Positions 63,803-64,000 of a stretch of DNA of 64,000 nt are shown here, piece after piece (positions within the stretch are counted from its first letter, which is position 1; each line of letters opens with the position of its first letter). The notes under the pieces are model-generated. The model was not told the origin of the DNA. It searched no databases and worked only from the letters and a program-made list of their open reading frames with translations. The stretch is from Propioniciclava sinopodophylli. Its GTDB lineage: Bacteria > Actinomycetota > Actinomycetes > Propionibacteriales > Propionibacteriaceae. The translations under genes were made by a program, and so were the position numbers. The stretch spans positions 1-64,000 of the forward strand of contig NZ_SDMQ01000016.1 in the NCBI RefSeq assembly GCF_004324755.1. The letters are read 5' to 3'.

Positions 63803-63843
63803 TAGACTCGCACGCACCGCGTCCGGGGGCGTCCACCCGGCCG

Positions 63844-63916
63844 GCCCCCGTAGCCCAACGGCAGAGGCAGGCGGCTTAAACCCGCCCGAGTGCGGGTTCG
63901 AATCCCGCCGGGGGCA
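63844..63916 (+). tRNA. tRNA with UAA anticodon (Leu by codon), class I shape
   Basis: A 73-base cloverleaf is complete: acceptor GCCCCCG with CGGGGGC, anticodon stem GGCGG with CCGCC around CTTAAAC (anticodon TAA), T-arm GCGGG-TTCGAAT-CCCGC, discriminator A, no encoded CCA. The variable loop is only CGAGT. Leucine tRNAs normally have a long variable arm, so charging by LeuRS is not certain. Confidence 0.8.
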
Positions 63917-63917
63917 C

Positions 63918-63936
63918 GCTCGGCTCCGCGCCGAGC
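63918..63936 (+). terminator. Hairpin after the tRNA
   Basis: GCTCGGC-TCCGC-GCCGAGC is a perfect 7-bp stem starting two bases after the tRNA. It may end the tRNA transcript. Confidence 0.5.
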
Positions 63937-63970
63937 CGTGGGAATACGCGGGCCGCTTGGGGACGTTTCG

Positions 63971-63976
63971 TATCAT
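63971..63976 (+). promoter_or_regulatory. -10 box TATCAT of a gene beyond the window
   Basis: TATCAT, then about 20 bases and an AGAAAGG ribosome site at the right edge, suggest that a rightward gene begins just past 64000. Confidence 0.35.
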
Positions 63977-64000
63977 GAACAGCGAGCCACCCAGAAAGGC

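Overview
This 64 kb window is chromosomal DNA of a high-GC Gram-positive bacterium. The strong G/C third-position bias, frequent GTG starts, many mRNAs that appear to begin exactly at the start codon, an intact menaquinone pathway, and the mfd - lipoprotein - mazG - (insert) - eno - divIC - DUF501 - ppx order all point to Actinomycetota. I lean to Propionibacteriales/Propionibacteriaceae, partly because of the single-chain PurL. That family-level call is inference. Most of the window is housekeeping sequence, interrupted by three accessory or decayed patches.

Layout. 1-418: edge of an IS3-family element and a tRNA 3'-end relic. 419-1966: thioesterase, DJ-1/PfpI protein and a small membrane protein. 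2.1-9.3 kb: divergent menaquinone cluster, menF-menC-menD leftward and menB-menE plus an MHS transporter rightward; the two promoters sit back to back. 9.4-13.7 kb: leftward copper operon with a CopD/CtaG fusion and a CopA ATPase. 13.77-22.4 kb: an island carrying a complete nickel-urease system (ureABCEFGD, urea transporter, NiCoT nickel transporter). It is flanked by a degenerate and an intact copy of the start of gnd, and its right end holds a phosphatase with a deleted active-site loop and a truncated dienelactone hydrolase. 22.5-31 kb: gnd, a vapC relic, a Tag-like glycosylase, a membrane protein, an APC permease, a UraA-type permease, a peptide-binding lipoprotein and protein mannosyltransferase.

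31-43.9 kb: rsmI-tatD-rsmA-ispE; a three-gene ATP-grasp/alpha-E/transglutaminase cassette; a TetR regulator; tRNA-Gln; a YqeG-like phosphatase; glmU-prs; rplY-pth. 43.9-48.9 kb: a carB without carA, then a drug-type MFS gene with an intact palindromic operator, followed by the wreck of a TetR gene. 49-64 kb: AEC transporter, single-chain purL, mfd, lipoprotein, mazG, a solitary AbiEi/PD-(D/E)XK protein, eno, divIC, DUF501, ppx and an odd short-variable-loop tRNA with a UAA anticodon.

Non-coding structure is the most unusual part of the window. Arrays of a 22-bp repeat in two related sequence families occur at five places. Two pairs of arrays are inverted around tRNA-Gln and around the AbiEi-like gene, which is itself inserted into an otherwise conserved mazG-eno junction. 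Two intergenic elements share about 21-bp inverted ends but have different interiors. One perfect 24-bp hairpin lies between two genes. About fifteen genes share a -10 hexamer placed 6-8 nt before the start codon, indicating widespread leaderless transcription. Several genes in the accessory patches carry internal deletions, so these regions are decaying.
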